Positions 1 through 11,048 of a stretch of 38,516 bases of DNA are shown here, piece by piece (position 1 is the first letter of the stretch; each line of letters begins with the position of its first letter). The position numbers and the translations under genes are program-made. The notes below the pieces were generated by a model. That model was given only the letters and a program-made list of their open reading frames with translations, ran no database searches and was not told the DNA's origin. The DNA comes from a virus: positions 1 through 38,516 of IMG/VR virus record IMGVR_UViG_3300042321_002876, one strand, 5' to 3'.

Positions 1-632
1 GAACAACAACTGTTACTGATGCAAATAAAAATTTCCCAACAAACTATCTGGCAGGAAAAAGAATTCGTTATATTGCTGGAACCGCTTCTTCTTCTGCTGG
101 TACAGCAACAGTAGAAGTTTCAGTAACATCAAATACTGCAACAGTAATTACTGTACCTACATTAACTTCCAACGCCACAGATACATTCTATGCAATTTAT
201 GAAATTCCAGCAAGAAGCACAGGTACTAATATAACATGGCTGTATGGTGTTTCTGATGTAGAGAAGAAAGGAAGATGGTTGATTTCTCCCCGTGGCGGTG
301 GTTCAAATATTTTTGATATATTTGACATCCCGACATCAACTTGGGAAATTACGCCATTTGTTACACCAATTACAACTACTTTGACTACGGGTTCCATGTA
401 TGCATATGACGGAGTTGATTCGTATTACTTCACCAAAGACGCTACAAACCGTATTTATCAACTAGATCTTTCTAAGTTCCAAGTAGAAGCAGCAACATCT
501 ATTCCATATGCTCATAGCACAGCAACCCTCAGCAATAAATTTGAAATTGTAAAAACTGTTGATGGTTTAACATATCTGTACGTTATGCGTCATACTGGTC
601 AGGAAATGTGGAGAACCTTGAAGTTCTGGTAA
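1..632 (+). CDS. Phage structural protein, beta-rich, 3' part
   Basis: The reading frame is open from position 3, so the real start lies upstream of the window and about 209 residues are visible. The sequence is rich in Thr, Ser, Val and Tyr, with no membrane segment. It contains the stretch KKGRWLISPRGGG and ends with RHTGQEMWRTLKFW. A short repeat-like region (YAYDGVDSYYFTKD) resembles propeller-type blades seen in virion proteins of large environmental phages. It precedes a set of fibre genes on the same strand, which supports a tail or baseplate role. The exact function is not known. An internal ATG at 279 could serve as a start, but the upstream frame codes convincingly, so I treat the gene as truncated by the window edge. 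Confidence 0.75.
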   Translation, partial: TTTVTDANKNFPTNYLAGKRIRYIAGTASSSAGTATVEVSVTSNTATVITVPTLTSNATDTFYAIYEIPARSTGTNITWLYGVSDVEKKGRWLISPRGGGSNIFDIFDIPTSTWEITPFVTPITTTLTTGSMYAYDGVDSYYFTKDATNRIYQLDLSKFQVEAATSIPYAHSTATLSNKFEIVKTVDGLTYLYVMRHTGQEMWRTLKFW

Positions 633-695
633 TCCATTAAGGAGCATCTATGACAGGATTCGGAGTGTGCAGAGCATTGCTGACACAGGCATAAA

Positions 696-836
696 ATGGA
701 TGACATCATTTTCTACAGCGAATACTTCTTTCTTGATATGCCAGTACAGGCATCGGGAACGATATCTGCATTTGAGGCAGACAGTTCGTGGTTTGTCCTG
801 AGATTGGCTCTTCCAGAGAGAATTAGCATAGGTTGA
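696..836 (+). CDS. Small hypothetical protein or fragment, 46 aa
   Basis: A short frame starting MDDIIFYSEYFFLDM and ending LALPERISIG. It reads like real protein (aromatic, amphipathic, balanced composition). No good ribosome binding site precedes its ATG. A good one (AAGGAG, 638-643) precedes a different frame whose ATG at 650 gives only 14 codons and stops one base before this ATG. A third frame across 628-699 also reads protein-like (IYDRIRSVQSIADTGIKW). The pieces may be one small gene split by frameshifts, or a 14-codon leader coupled to this gene. The next gene starts four bases after the stop. Function unknown. Confidence 0.4.
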   Translation: MDDIIFYSEYFFLDMPVQASGTISAFEADSSWFVLRLALPERISIG

Positions 837-839
837 TAA

Positions 840-3325
<2,486 letters not shown>

Positions 3326-3346
3326 ATATTATAGGAGAATAAATAA

Positions 3347-3667
3347 ATGCCAGAAACATATGCAAGTTATGGAACAAATCTTACAAGTACAAATGAAACA
3401 ACAGTTGTTACAAGTGTAACTGGTACTTCAATAGTAAGTGCAATACACGTTTCCAATGTTGATGCATCAAATAACTCATCAGTTACAATTAAATTGTATA
3501 AAGGGGCAACTGGTTATACTATAGTAAATTCTGCTGCTGTACCAATTCAATCTACTTATCAGGCATTAGATGCACCAATACCATTAACTACCGGAGATAC
3601 TATCAAAGTAACCGCTGGACACGCAAACAGGTTAAATGTAATAGTTTCTGTTTTAGAAATAACATAA
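3347..3667 (+). CDS. Small beta-rich virion protein
   Basis: 106 residues, rich in Thr, Ser, Val and Ile, with alternating polar and hydrophobic residues that predict a beta-sandwich. No cysteine and no membrane segment. A good ribosome binding site (AGGAG, 3333-3337) precedes the ATG. It resembles in style the 127-residue protein at 14283, which sits just before the polyglycine adhesins. Both look like small fibre- or baseplate-associated proteins common in large environmental phages. No specific function can be assigned. Confidence 0.7.
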   Translation: MPETYASYGTNLTSTNETTVVTSVTGTSIVSAIHVSNVDASNNSSVTIKLYKGATGYTIVNSAAVPIQSTYQALDAPIPLTTGDTIKVTAGHANRLNVIVSVLEIT

Positions 3668-3675
3668 GGATAAAT

Positions 3676-3975
3676 ATGGCTTTAAGACAAATCATACAAC
3701 ACCCAACAGGCACATATTCGGAATATTGGAAAGTCCGTTCAATAACAATCAATCATACAGAAAAAACAGGTACGATTATTGTAGATGGATATGTATCTCA
3801 GCAAGCAAGAAATGACAACAAAGTGCCCCTAGATGAAAGAACAATACCGATATCGGAATATGATACAAGATTTTCTCCCTCCGTTATCGATTCTTTAAAT
3901 ATGAATGAGGTAAAGGCATCCTATTTGTTTTTAAAAGATACAAATTCAGAATTTTTAAATGCGGAAGATACATAA
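3676..3975 (+). CDS. Hypothetical phage structural protein, 99 aa
   Basis: Starts nine bases after the previous stop with an AGGA-type binding site (3667-3670). The protein begins MALRQIIQHPTGTYSEYWKV and has alternating beta-type segments (RSITINHTEKTGTIIVDGYV), then a charged second half. Its position among fibre genes suggests a structural or assembly role. No catalytic motif is visible. The next ATG, three bases after the stop, opens the degenerate fibre gene at 3979. Confidence 0.65.
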   Translation: MALRQIIQHPTGTYSEYWKVRSITINHTEKTGTIIVDGYVSQQARNDNKVPLDERTIPISEYDTRFSPSVIDSLNMNEVKASYLFLKDTNSEFLNAEDT

Positions 3976-3978
3976 AAT

Positions 3979-4237
3979 ATGCCAAGTAATTTTCCAAATA
4001 ATCCATCAGTAGGAACCACCCATACTATTGATAATATAACTTGGAAGTGAAATGGTGTGTCTTGGATTGCTGCTACCGTAATCACCAATACAATTTCGTG
4101 TGGTGATTAGTTTACCAACAACAGTTTTTTCAAACGGAACTGCTGTAACAAGTACAGGAAATCTGTCACAGATAGCTATTGAATCACAATTTTCATTAAT
4201 CTATCAATATATTTTAATAATAAAATTTATAATTTGA
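3979..4237 (+). pseudogene. Remnant of a third fibre head-module gene
   Basis: The ATG at 3979 opens MPSNFPNNPSVGTTHTIDNI, the same head module seen at 840 and 5368. At 4048-4050 a TGA sits exactly where the paralogues have the second Trp of the W-x-W-[DN]-G pattern. After that stop the frame reads NGVSWIAATVITNTIS, as the module should, then stops again at 4108. From about 4097 the next frame continues with plausible fibre-like sequence (VVISLPTTVFSNGTAVTSTG) until it degrades close to 4214. There the end of a minus-strand glycosyltransferase gene overlaps. One nonsense change plus a frame change near 4095 point to decay. TGA is a normal stop in this phage (many ATGA overlaps), so recoding is unlikely. 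A sequencing error cannot be excluded for either lesion. Confidence 0.7.
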
Positions 4238-5305
4238 TTCGACTCTTCTTCGATGTTCTATTGGTAAATAATCTTCAGTCAGCAACTTGATGCATGCTTC
4301 TTTTCCTACTTCTGTTTGTTTTGCATAATATGCTGTAGCTGCAATTTCATCATAAATTTTCCATAAGTAATCTTCTTTGTGAATAAACAGTTTTTCATAA
4401 TTTATTTTTTTGTTTTTTCCCATCGATGCAAACATGTACGCTGATTTTGGTTTTCCTTTTTCTCTTAAAAATGAAGACGCCAGAACAAGATGTTCAACTC
4501 TTTCCTGGTCTACTTCGTGTGCATTTATGCATGCTTCTATAATCAATGATTCTGATTTTTTTAATTTTATTCTGCATTTTATCACTTTAAGCCAAGAATA
4601 AAAAACTTCATCTTCCCATCCTTTCATGTCTATTCTCTTTAAATATTCTTTTTCTGCAGCTTCAATCATGTTGGCATCAAAGAGTGATTGTGCAGCATAA
4701 AATTGATTTCTTGGATTGTTTGGATTTTTTTCAAGTTCTTTTTTTAATATAAGATAATCGCTGAAGTACTTGCTTCTTGCGTCCTCGTGCTGTTTTGTTC
4801 TATTGCCGTCTCTGCTTGAGACCCATATGTAGTTCCCAGTTATTTTTCCTATTTTGCAGTTACCTTCTGCGTATGGGTATTCGTGTATTGGTTCTTTATA
4901 TTCCCATTTTTTATTTTTTACATTAAATATTTGTATTCTTGGATAGTTTAGTTCAGAATTTCCTACATTTACCTTATAGGCATCAAGTGATGAATCAAGG
5001 CACGAAAGGTCTATTTCTCCTTGTATCCAATCATCTGCATCGATCATGATGACCCATTCTGTTTTGTCATAACATAGCTGAAGGGCGGCAGTCCTGTTAT
5101 GGCCAAAATTTACCCACTGATGATCGTGTATTTCTCCTAAAATTCTATAATTATTAAAAAAGTTTGTTATTTTATTTTTTGTTCCGTCTGTGGATCCGGT
5201 ATCACATATTATAAAATAGTCAATCTTTTTGTATATAGACTGTAAACACCTTTCTATGATAGCTTCTTCGTTTTTGACTATCATGCATAGCGTAATTTTA
5301 TTCAT
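4214..5305 (-). CDS. GT2 family glycosyltransferase with helical C-terminal region
   Basis: 363 residues, the only convincing minus-strand gene in the window. Residues 4-93 show the GT-A fold signature of family 2: CMIVKNEEAIIERCLQSI, the nucleotide-binding CDTGSTDGT (Asp35 to Thr42), and the metal-binding DADD at residues 89-92. From about residue 170 onward the protein is helical and Lys/Glu-rich with TPR-like pairs (NPRNQFYAAQSLFDANMIEAA). This combination is known in phage and giant-virus proteins. It probably transfers a sugar from a nucleotide sugar to a host glycan or a virion protein; the acceptor cannot be read from sequence. Orientation and its place beside a broken fibre gene suggest a later insertion (moron-like). 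It must have its own promoter, probably within 5306-5367. Confidence 0.88.
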   Translation of the reverse strand: MNKITLCMIVKNEEAIIERCLQSIYKKIDYFIICDTGSTDGTKNKITNFFNNYRILGEIHDHQWVNFGHNRTAALQLCYDKTEWVIMIDADDWIQGEIDLSCLDSSLDAYKVNVGNSELNYPRIQIFNVKNKKWEYKEPIHEYPYAEGNCKIGKITGNYIWVSSRDGNRTKQHEDARSKYFSDYLILKKELEKNPNNPRNQFYAAQSLFDANMIEAAEKEYLKRIDMKGWEDEVFYSWLKVIKCRIKLKKSESLIIEACINAHEVDQERVEHLVLASSFLREKGKPKSAYMFASMGKNKKINYEKLFIHKEDYLWKIYDEIAATAYYAKQTEVGKEACIKLLTEDYLPIEHRRRVESNYKFYY

Positions 5306-5354
5306 AACAAATTTATCGTTTATATTTTAAAAATAGGAATATTTGCTAATATTT

Positions 5355-5362
5355 AATAAATA
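5355..5362 (+). promoter_or_regulatory. Possible variant late promoter box AATAAATA
   Basis: The 62-base gap between the divergent genes at 5305 (minus) and 5368 (plus) is very AT-rich and must contain promoter activity for at least the minus-strand gene. AATAAATA at 5355-5362 differs by one base from the T4 late box TATAAATA. With T4-like spacing, transcription would begin on the A of the ATG at 5368, giving a leaderless message. This fits the absence of any Shine-Dalgarno sequence there. AT-rich sequence makes chance matches common, so this is weak. Confidence 0.22.
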
Positions 5363-5367
5363 TCTGT

Positions 5368-6375
5368 ATGCCAATTATAAATTTTCCAACATCTCCATAC
5401 TATGGACAATCATATAGTTTCAACGGCAGAACTTGGTCTTGGAATGGATATGCCTGGGATGTTTCTACTTCCACTTCTGGTGGTGGTAGTGGTACTGCCG
5501 TTCAGTATCTTGACCAGTTAGCGGATGTTTCAATTTATGATCCTTATGTTGGCCAAGCTTTGATTTTCAATGGCAATGAATGGGTAAATGATTATGTTGA
5601 TATTCCTAACTCAGTTTGGGAAAATGTAGAAACAACAACTGCTACAGATATTAATGGCGTTCCTGCAGGCACTTCATTAATTGGATTAACTCCAATACAG
5701 GTTTTGGAAGAAATATTATATGCATATCAGCCAGTAACATTGAGTGCTTTCTCAATAGGCTTGTCTTCTACTTTTGAGATAGGTCAAACTGCTGGAAGTG
5801 GTTCTGCGACTGCAACATGGTCAGCAACAAATAGTTCTAATATTGTTACAAACGGCATGGGGATTTCTTACTCTGGTGTATCTTCTGGGGCTCTTGTTTC
5901 TGGTCAACCGTATTCTTCAGGATCTGGATTATCAATTGTGCATCCAGCATATACAAGTTCGACAGTTGGCGCCACTCTTACATTCACGTTAAGTGCGGAT
6001 CAGCAACAAGGTGCAGATGCTACTCGTACAACATCATCTAGATGGTGGAGTAGAATGCATTATGGTAAGTCTACAAATGCGTCTTTAACTACATTTATGG
6101 GAGGAACACTCTCTGGCGGTAGTAATAATCTTATATCGAGTGCGTCTTTTCCGTCTTCTTCTTTAAGTTTAGGAGCAGTAAATGGTTATGTATATATATT
6201 TGTCCATAATAACTATACAATTTCTTCTTTTGCAATAGGTGCTACAGACGTTTCAGGAACATTCTCTATGGTTGGAACTCAAAGCATTACAAATACTTAT
6301 GCAGCAACTGCTACATACAAAGTTTATAGGTCTACAAATCAATTAAATGGAGATTTTACGCTAAGCGTATCATAA
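5368..6375 (+). CDS. Fibre or baseplate protein with FP..P/W-x-WNG head module
   Basis: 335 residues. Residues 1-32 (MPIINFPTSPYYGQSYSFNG then RTWSWNGYAWDVS) repeat the head module of the collagen-like fibre at 840. A Gly/Ser linker follows, then LADVSIYDPYVGQALIFNG and NEWVND, a pattern frequent in neck, tail and fibre proteins of cyanophage-like myoviruses. The remainder is beta-rich, Ser/Thr-rich sequence with no enzyme motif. The ATG has no clear Shine-Dalgarno sequence, which is unusual here. It lies divergently from the glycosyltransferase and starts a block of plus-strand fibre genes. Structural role is likely; exact location in the virion is not known. Confidence 0.75.
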   Translation: MPIINFPTSPYYGQSYSFNGRTWSWNGYAWDVSTSTSGGGSGTAVQYLDQLADVSIYDPYVGQALIFNGNEWVNDYVDIPNSVWENVETTTATDINGVPAGTSLIGLTPIQVLEEILYAYQPVTLSAFSIGLSSTFEIGQTAGSGSATATWSATNSSNIVTNGMGISYSGVSSGALVSGQPYSSGSGLSIVHPAYTSSTVGATLTFTLSADQQQGADATRTTSSRWWSRMHYGKSTNASLTTFMGGTLSGGSNNLISSASFPSSSLSLGAVNGYVYIFVHNNYTISSFAIGATDVSGTFSMVGTQSITNTYAATATYKVYRSTNQLNGDFTLSVS

Positions 6376-6379
6376 TCAT

Positions 6380-6781
6380 ATGCCAATATCAGGAACCGTC
6401 ACAGTCTCTGGAATAGTTGCGCCTACATCTACTGGCGACACATATCCGGTAACAGACCCTAAATACGGACTTGGTGGATTAAGGTCTATTACTGGAGGAG
6501 CAGGAGATGCTCTTACCGACATCCCCGCTGCTCGCAGAGAAGAAGGAATGTTAGTATACGTGCAAAGCACAAGTAAATATTATAAATTAGTTGGTGGAAC
6601 AGCTGATATTAACTGGACAGAATTTGTCTTGCTTCCAGTTGATGTTCATGGAAACGTTTATATTACTGGTAATCTTATTGTAAGTGGATATATTGAGACC
6701 GACACTGGAATACAAGGTAATCCATATGATGCTCCAGAATATTTTCATGGAATTGATCTTGATGGAGGAAGTTATTCTTAA
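6380..6781 (+). CDS. Small tail structural protein
   Basis: 133 residues, starting five bases after the previous stop. It contains VTDPKYGLGGLRSITGG, ARREEGMLVYVQSTSKYYKL and then NWTEF. This is a recurrent module in phage fibre and tail proteins, often found as a domain near fibre repeats. The C-terminal third (DVHGNVYITGNLIVSGYIET) resembles the 'GNL.V.G' repeat of the long fibre that follows, so it may be a companion or connector of that fibre. No catalytic residues are apparent. Confidence 0.7.
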   Translation: MPISGTVTVSGIVAPTSTGDTYPVTDPKYGLGGLRSITGGAGDALTDIPAARREEGMLVYVQSTSKYYKLVGGTADINWTEFVLLPVDVHGNVYITGNLIVSGYIETDTGIQGNPYDAPEYFHGIDLDGGSYS

Positions 6782-6827
6782 ATAGGATAATATTTAAACA
6801 TACAGAAATTTAAATGGAGTTTGAACG

Positions 6828-9800
6828 ATGGCAACTAATCCAACAATTCAATTTAAGAGAAAAACAAGCGCAGCTGGAGCGCCTGCTTCACTGTCTGCTG
6901 GCGAACCAGCATTTAATACAGTTTCAAACTTCCTATATGTAGGTAATGGTTCTGCGGTTAAGTGGGTTGGTGCCGAGATATTAGATCATACTACAACTGC
7001 ATTTACAAGCACAACAAGCCTTGCTACTCGTAAGGCAATTGGTGACATATTTGCTCCATTAAGAAGTCCAGTTTTTGAAGGGACTATTACTGGAAGCGCT
7101 CTTTCTTTGTCTAGTACTGTTAGTACTTTAATTGTAGGATCTACCAACGACGGTGGTGTATTAAGTTTTGGTCCAGTTGGTGCTGCAGTTCAAATTTATG
7201 GATCTCTTACGACAGGTAACCCTCTTTCTTCTATTAAGGTTGCAAATGTAACTTCTCCAGGATTTTCCACATTTCCAGCTCTTGTTTTGACTGGCATTCA
7301 AGACTTGGGGGCCACGCTTGGAAGTGATGCGCAGATAACCATATCTGGCTCTGCTGCAGGAATTAGTAAGCCTACTTTAGTTAACATATCTGCTAATGAA
7401 ACACTTTTGTCTGGAGATTTAGTAGTAAAGGGCGGAGATATATTCACTACTGCAACTACATTTAATTTTGTAACAAATACTGCATCAACAATAAATATAG
7501 GGACTACTTCTGGGAGTACAATAGTTATAGGAAATTCTGCTGGTACTGCTACAATAAGAAATGCAGCTACTGCAATTAATGGAACTCTTAGTGTCACAGG
7601 TGATGCAACATTTGTTGGAGACATTGCTGTTAGAGGTGGAGACATCACGCTGCGAGAAAAAGGCGGAGGCACTGATGATATTACAATAGCAGCTCCTTCT
7701 GCAGTGAGTACAGGAGGAGTGACGTATACGTTGCCTGGTGCGTATCCAGGATCTTCTGGATATGTACTTCAGGCTGACACATCTGGAAACATGTCTTGGG
7801 CAGCACCATCTTCTTCTGCTAATGTTGGAGTAACTGCAACAAGCGCTAGTCAAAACTACAAGATGTTATTCACTGACATTAATGCGACAAATACATCTGC
7901 TGCATTGTTTATTGATACCACTTCTGGAATAATATTTAATCCATCAACAGATGAATTAATTGTGAATGGCCCACTTACTACAAATGGATCACTCTCAGTC
8001 ACGGGTAACGCTACTTTTGCAGGTAGTATTCTTGCTAACGGTGGCACTATCACAAGTAGCGCTACTACATTCAATTTACTCAACACAACAGTCACTAATG
8101 CAAACGTACTCGATGCTGCTACAACATTATCTATTGGAAATAACGTAAATGGTACGCAAAATGTAAACATTGCTAGCGCTTCAGGTAGTGCAATAAAAAC
8201 TTTAAATATTGGTGGATCATGGGCTTCTTCTGGCCTTGGAGAAACAAATATTTTTATAGGTCAAGCAGGTAATGGAAGCACATGGTTACAGACTTCTAAC
8301 TTAGGAATTCTTTCTTCAACAATCACTTCTAATCAGTCTACTTTAAGTTTATTTAACACTACTGTAACCAATGCAAACGTTTTAGGTGCTGCTAACACAA
8401 TTATATTAGGTGGTACAGGTGGCACTGCTACAATTCGTAATGCTGCTACAAATCTCAACGGTACACTAACTGTAACTGGTGTCTCTGTGCATCAAGGTGC
8501 TGGACACTTTAATAGTACACTTACTGTTACTGGTGCATCTTCTCTTATTGGAGACGTTACTGCAACAGGTGACATAGCAGTTAACGGTGGAGACATTACA
8601 AGTACTGCCACTACATTTAATCTTCTTAATACAACTGTTACTGGTCTTAACGTAGCTAGTGCTGCTGGCACAGTAAACGTTGGAACAAGTGCCACGGCGG
8701 TTAGAATTGGAGCAAATGGCACTGGTGGTTTAATACTTGGTAATTCTACTGTTTCTGGTCTTTCTACCACTCAGAATCTTTATAATACAACAGCGACTAC
8801 TATTAACTTTGCTGGAGCTGCAACATCTCTTGTCATGGGAGCTCTCACTGGAAGTACAAATGTTCGTAACACTTTTACAGTTGGTCAGGGTGGAGGCGTT
8901 GGTGGCACAATAAATACGAACTCCGTCAGTGGAACAAATCCTCTTACTATTACGCCAACTGGAAATTTAAATCTTACAGCAGTTCCTTTTGCAAATGTGG
9001 GCGGAAATTCTCCACAGTTAACAATTCAAGGCATTGATCAGGCAGCAGGTTTATCTATTTTCTCAGGTGGAAACCTATACTTGGGTGCTAAGACGGATGA
9101 TACTCTTGATGTTACTCCAGTAGACCTTACATTTGGATGGACCACTGCAAATATATTAACAACTACCTCAGGAACAACAGCAAACGTATTTAACACAAAT
9201 GCTACAACTGTAAACGTAGGTGGCGCTGCTACTTCTCTTGTTATGGGTGCTGCATCCGGTACGACTACTATAAGAAATGCTGCTACAAGGTTGAATGGTA
9301 CTCTTACCGTTACAGGTGCTACAGTAATTCAGGGAGCATTGTCTACTAACGGTGCTCTTACTGTCACTGGTGCATCAAATTTACAGGGCCTAGTAACAAT
9401 TTCTGACAATCTTACAGTGAATGGTAATGCTGAAATCAAAGGTACTACAATTAGTAGTTCTAGTGCTACTTTCAATCTTCTCAACACAACAGTTACCAAC
9501 GCCAACGTACTTGGTGCTGCTAACACTATTATACTAGGTGGCACAGGTGGCACTGCTACTATTCGTAACGCTGGTACCAATCTCAATGGTACTCTTACTG
9601 TTACTGGTGTCTCTGTTCACCAGGGTGCTGGTTCATTTAATAGTACTCTTACCGTCACTGGTGCCACAACACTAAATAATAATCTCACAGTGACAGGTGC
9701 ATCTACTTTGCAAGGCAACGTAAACATGAACGGTACCCTCACCGTTACTGGTGTCTCTGTTCACCAGGGTGCTGGTTCATTTAATAGTACTCTTACTGTT

Positions 9801-10757
9801 ACTGGTGCCACAACACTAAATAACAATCTAACCGTTACAGGCGCATCTACGTTGCAAGGCAACGTAAACATGAACGGCAATCTTACTGTGACTGGTGCTA
9901 CAACGTTGCAGGGTGCAATGTCTGTTTCCACTACTATTTCCAGTGGTTCTACTACATTTAACTTATTAAATACAACTGTAACTGGCCTAAATATAGGTGG
10001 TGCTGCTAATACAGTTAACATAGGTTCTACTACTGCTATTATTAATCTTGGCACTGGGACAACAGGTGCAACAGTAAATATTAAAGGAAATCTTGTAGTA
10101 GAAGGTTCTACTACAACGGTAAATTCTACCACTGTTACCATAGACGACTTGAATATAGTGCTTGCTGATGGTCAGACTACTGCGGCAGGAGTTGATACCG
10201 GCGGCATTAATCTTGGCACCTCTGGTATAAACTGGACGTATGTGCACGGTGGTGGTACTTTTGCAAACTGGACATCAACTACTAACGTTGATTTAACTAC
10301 CGGATTTGCATATAAGATCGGCAATCAATCAGTGCTTTCTTCTTCAACTCTTGGGGCATCTGTTGTCAACTCTTCGCTAACTCAAGTTGGAACAATTGCC
10401 ACTGGTACTTGGCGTGGTTCTGTGATAGCTGCAAACTGGGGTGGTACTGGGTTTGGCACGTACACTGTTGGTCAAGTTCTTTATGCAGCTACAACAACAA
10501 GCTTGGCACAATTGTCCGCTGCTGCAACTCCAGGCTCTTTACTTGCCAGTAATGGTGCAGGTGTAGCCCCAGAATATAAATTTATATCTCTAAGTAATGG
10601 TTCAGTTACTTCTTCTTCTGGAACATTAACTTTAAGTATACAAAATGCTGCAGCAGACGGCTCAACAAAAGGACTTGCGTCGTTTAATTCAACTCAATTT
10701 GATGATTCATCTGGTTTGATTACACTCGATACAATTGACGGCGGAACTTACGCATAA
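6828..10757 (+). CDS. Long repeat tail fibre protein 1
   Basis: 1309 residues. The N terminus (MATNPTIQFKRKTSAAGAPA ... LSAGEPAFNTVSNFLYVGNG) is a typical phage fibre N-terminal module. The body is built from beta-repeat units such as TFNLLNTTVTNANVLGAANT, TATIRNAATNLNGTLTVTG and VSVHQGAG, varied and repeated many times. Such runs form elongated trimeric beta-structures. Near the C terminus lies a second known fibre module: GNLVVEGSTTTVNSTTVTID, then VGTIATGTWRGSVI and GGTGFGTYTVGQVLYA. The Shine-Dalgarno ATGGAG (6811-6816) fixes the ATG at 6828. The gene is a paralogue of the one at 11295 and shares identical DNA blocks with it. Role: host-contacting or side fibre, inferred. Confidence 0.87.
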   Translation: MATNPTIQFKRKTSAAGAPASLSAGEPAFNTVSNFLYVGNGSAVKWVGAEILDHTTTAFTSTTSLATRKAIGDIFAPLRSPVFEGTITGSALSLSSTVSTLIVGSTNDGGVLSFGPVGAAVQIYGSLTTGNPLSSIKVANVTSPGFSTFPALVLTGIQDLGATLGSDAQITISGSAAGISKPTLVNISANETLLSGDLVVKGGDIFTTATTFNFVTNTASTINIGTTSGSTIVIGNSAGTATIRNAATAINGTLSVTGDATFVGDIAVRGGDITLREKGGGTDDITIAAPSAVSTGGVTYTLPGAYPGSSGYVLQADTSGNMSWAAPSSSANVGVTATSASQNYKMLFTDINATNTSAALFIDTTSGIIFNPSTDELIVNGPLTTNGSLSVTGNATFAGSILANGGTITSSATTFNLLNTTVTNANVLDAATTLSIGNNVNGTQNVNIASASGSAIKTLNIGGSWASSGLGETNIFIGQAGNGSTWLQTSNLGILSSTITSNQSTLSLFNTTVTNANVLGAANTIILGGTGGTATIRNAATNLNGTLTVTGVSVHQGAGHFNSTLTVTGASSLIGDVTATGDIAVNGGDITSTATTFNLLNTTVTGLNVASAAGTVNVGTSATAVRIGANGTGGLILGNSTVSGLSTTQNLYNTTATTINFAGAATSLVMGALTGSTNVRNTFTVGQGGGVGGTINTNSVSGTNPLTITPTGNLNLTAVPFANVGGNSPQLTIQGIDQAAGLSIFSGGNLYLGAKTDDTLDVTPVDLTFGWTTANILTTTSGTTANVFNTNATTVNVGGAATSLVMGAASGTTTIRNAATRLNGTLTVTGATVIQGALSTNGALTVTGASNLQGLVTISDNLTVNGNAEIKGTTISSSSATFNLLNTTVTNANVLGAANTIILGGTGGTATIRNAGTNLNGTLTVTGVSVHQGAGSFNSTLTVTGATTLNNNLTVTGASTLQGNVNMNGTLTVTGVSVHQGAGSFNSTLTVTGATTLNNNLTVTGASTLQGNVNMNGNLTVTGATTLQGAMSVSTTISSGSTTFNLLNTTVTGLNIGGAANTVNIGSTTAIINLGTGTTGATVNIKGNLVVEGSTTTVNSTTVTIDDLNIVLADGQTTAAGVDTGGINLGTSGINWTYVHGGGTFANWTSTTNVDLTTGFAYKIGNQSVLSSSTLGASVVNSSLTQVGTIATGTWRGSVIAANWGGTGFGTYTVGQVLYAATTTSLAQLSAAATPGSLLASNGAGVAPEYKFISLSNGSVTSSSGTLTLSIQNAAADGSTKGLASFNSTQFDDSSGLITLDTIDGGTYA
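9588..9875 (+). repeat. Tandem 144-bp repeat in fibre gene 1
   Basis: Two adjacent 144-base copies (9588-9731 and 9732-9875) encode the same 48-residue block, beginning GTLTVTGVSVHQGAGSFNST and ending LQGNVNMN. The copies differ mainly at synonymous positions. This is a recent in-frame duplication that lengthened the fibre. Confidence 0.9.
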
Positions 10758-10772
10758 TATAGCAAATAATTT

Positions 10773-10807
10773 ACAATAAATGACGACAATTGTCGTAATT
10801 TTATTGT
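10773..10807 (+). terminator. Strong hairpin after fibre gene 1
   Basis: The arm ACAATAAA (10773-10780) pairs with TTTATTGT (10800-10807). Inside, ACGACAATTGTCGT (10783-10796) is a perfect palindrome. Allowing one mismatch and one bulge, the whole 35 bases fold into a single long stem with an AATT loop. It lies 15 bases after the fibre stop and upstream of the next Shine-Dalgarno. A terminator or mRNA-stabilising end is likely. The outer arm is A/T-rich and no clear U-tract follows beyond the stem, so termination is not certain. Confidence 0.55.
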
Positions 10808-10833
10808 ATTTCCGATAAACTTTTGGAGGTTTT

Positions 10834-11037
10834 ATGGAAGAAAAATTTGCATTTTATGAAAACTTTTACATCCCTTTATTGAAAAAGCGAATCGCAGACA
10901 TGAGTGTTGCTATACCTGAGATAGAAGCAACTATTTTGTTTTTTAAAGATAAATGTGCTAAGCTAGAATCTGAAAATGCTTTATTAAAAGATCATATCAA
11001 TAAAATTTCTAATGATAATTCATTAGATTATAAATAA
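10834..11037 (+). CDS. Small coiled-coil protein A between the fibre genes
   Basis: 67 residues with a strong Shine-Dalgarno (GGAGG, 10823-10827). The sequence starts MEEKFAFYENFYIPLLKKRI and continues with MSVAIPEIEATILFFKDK, then a heptad-rich KLESENALLKDHINKI. It is predicted to be a short helical coiled coil. The next gene encodes a clear paralogue: both share FYE..(Y/L)IP, MS..I.E.EA, F.(Q)D(K/E)K and KLE in the same order. Location between two giant fibres suggests a fibre chaperone, trimerisation partner or minor fibre component; this is inference. Confidence 0.72.
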   Translation: MEEKFAFYENFYIPLLKKRIADMSVAIPEIEATILFFKDKCAKLESENALLKDHINKISNDNSLDYK

Positions 11038-11048
11038 GGTAAATTTAT

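Noticed and set aside
4048-4050. TGA recoded as Trp (alternative genetic code)
   Set aside because: Although the TGA sits at an expected Trp, TGA ends many other genes here (for example 2441, 22041, 22478, 23973, 27396, 37768), often in ATGA overlaps.
11029-11036. TATAAATA as a late promoter for the gene at 11049
   Set aside because: It lies in the last codons of the upstream gene, and a start at about +1 would leave out the AAGG binding site, so it is probably a chance match.
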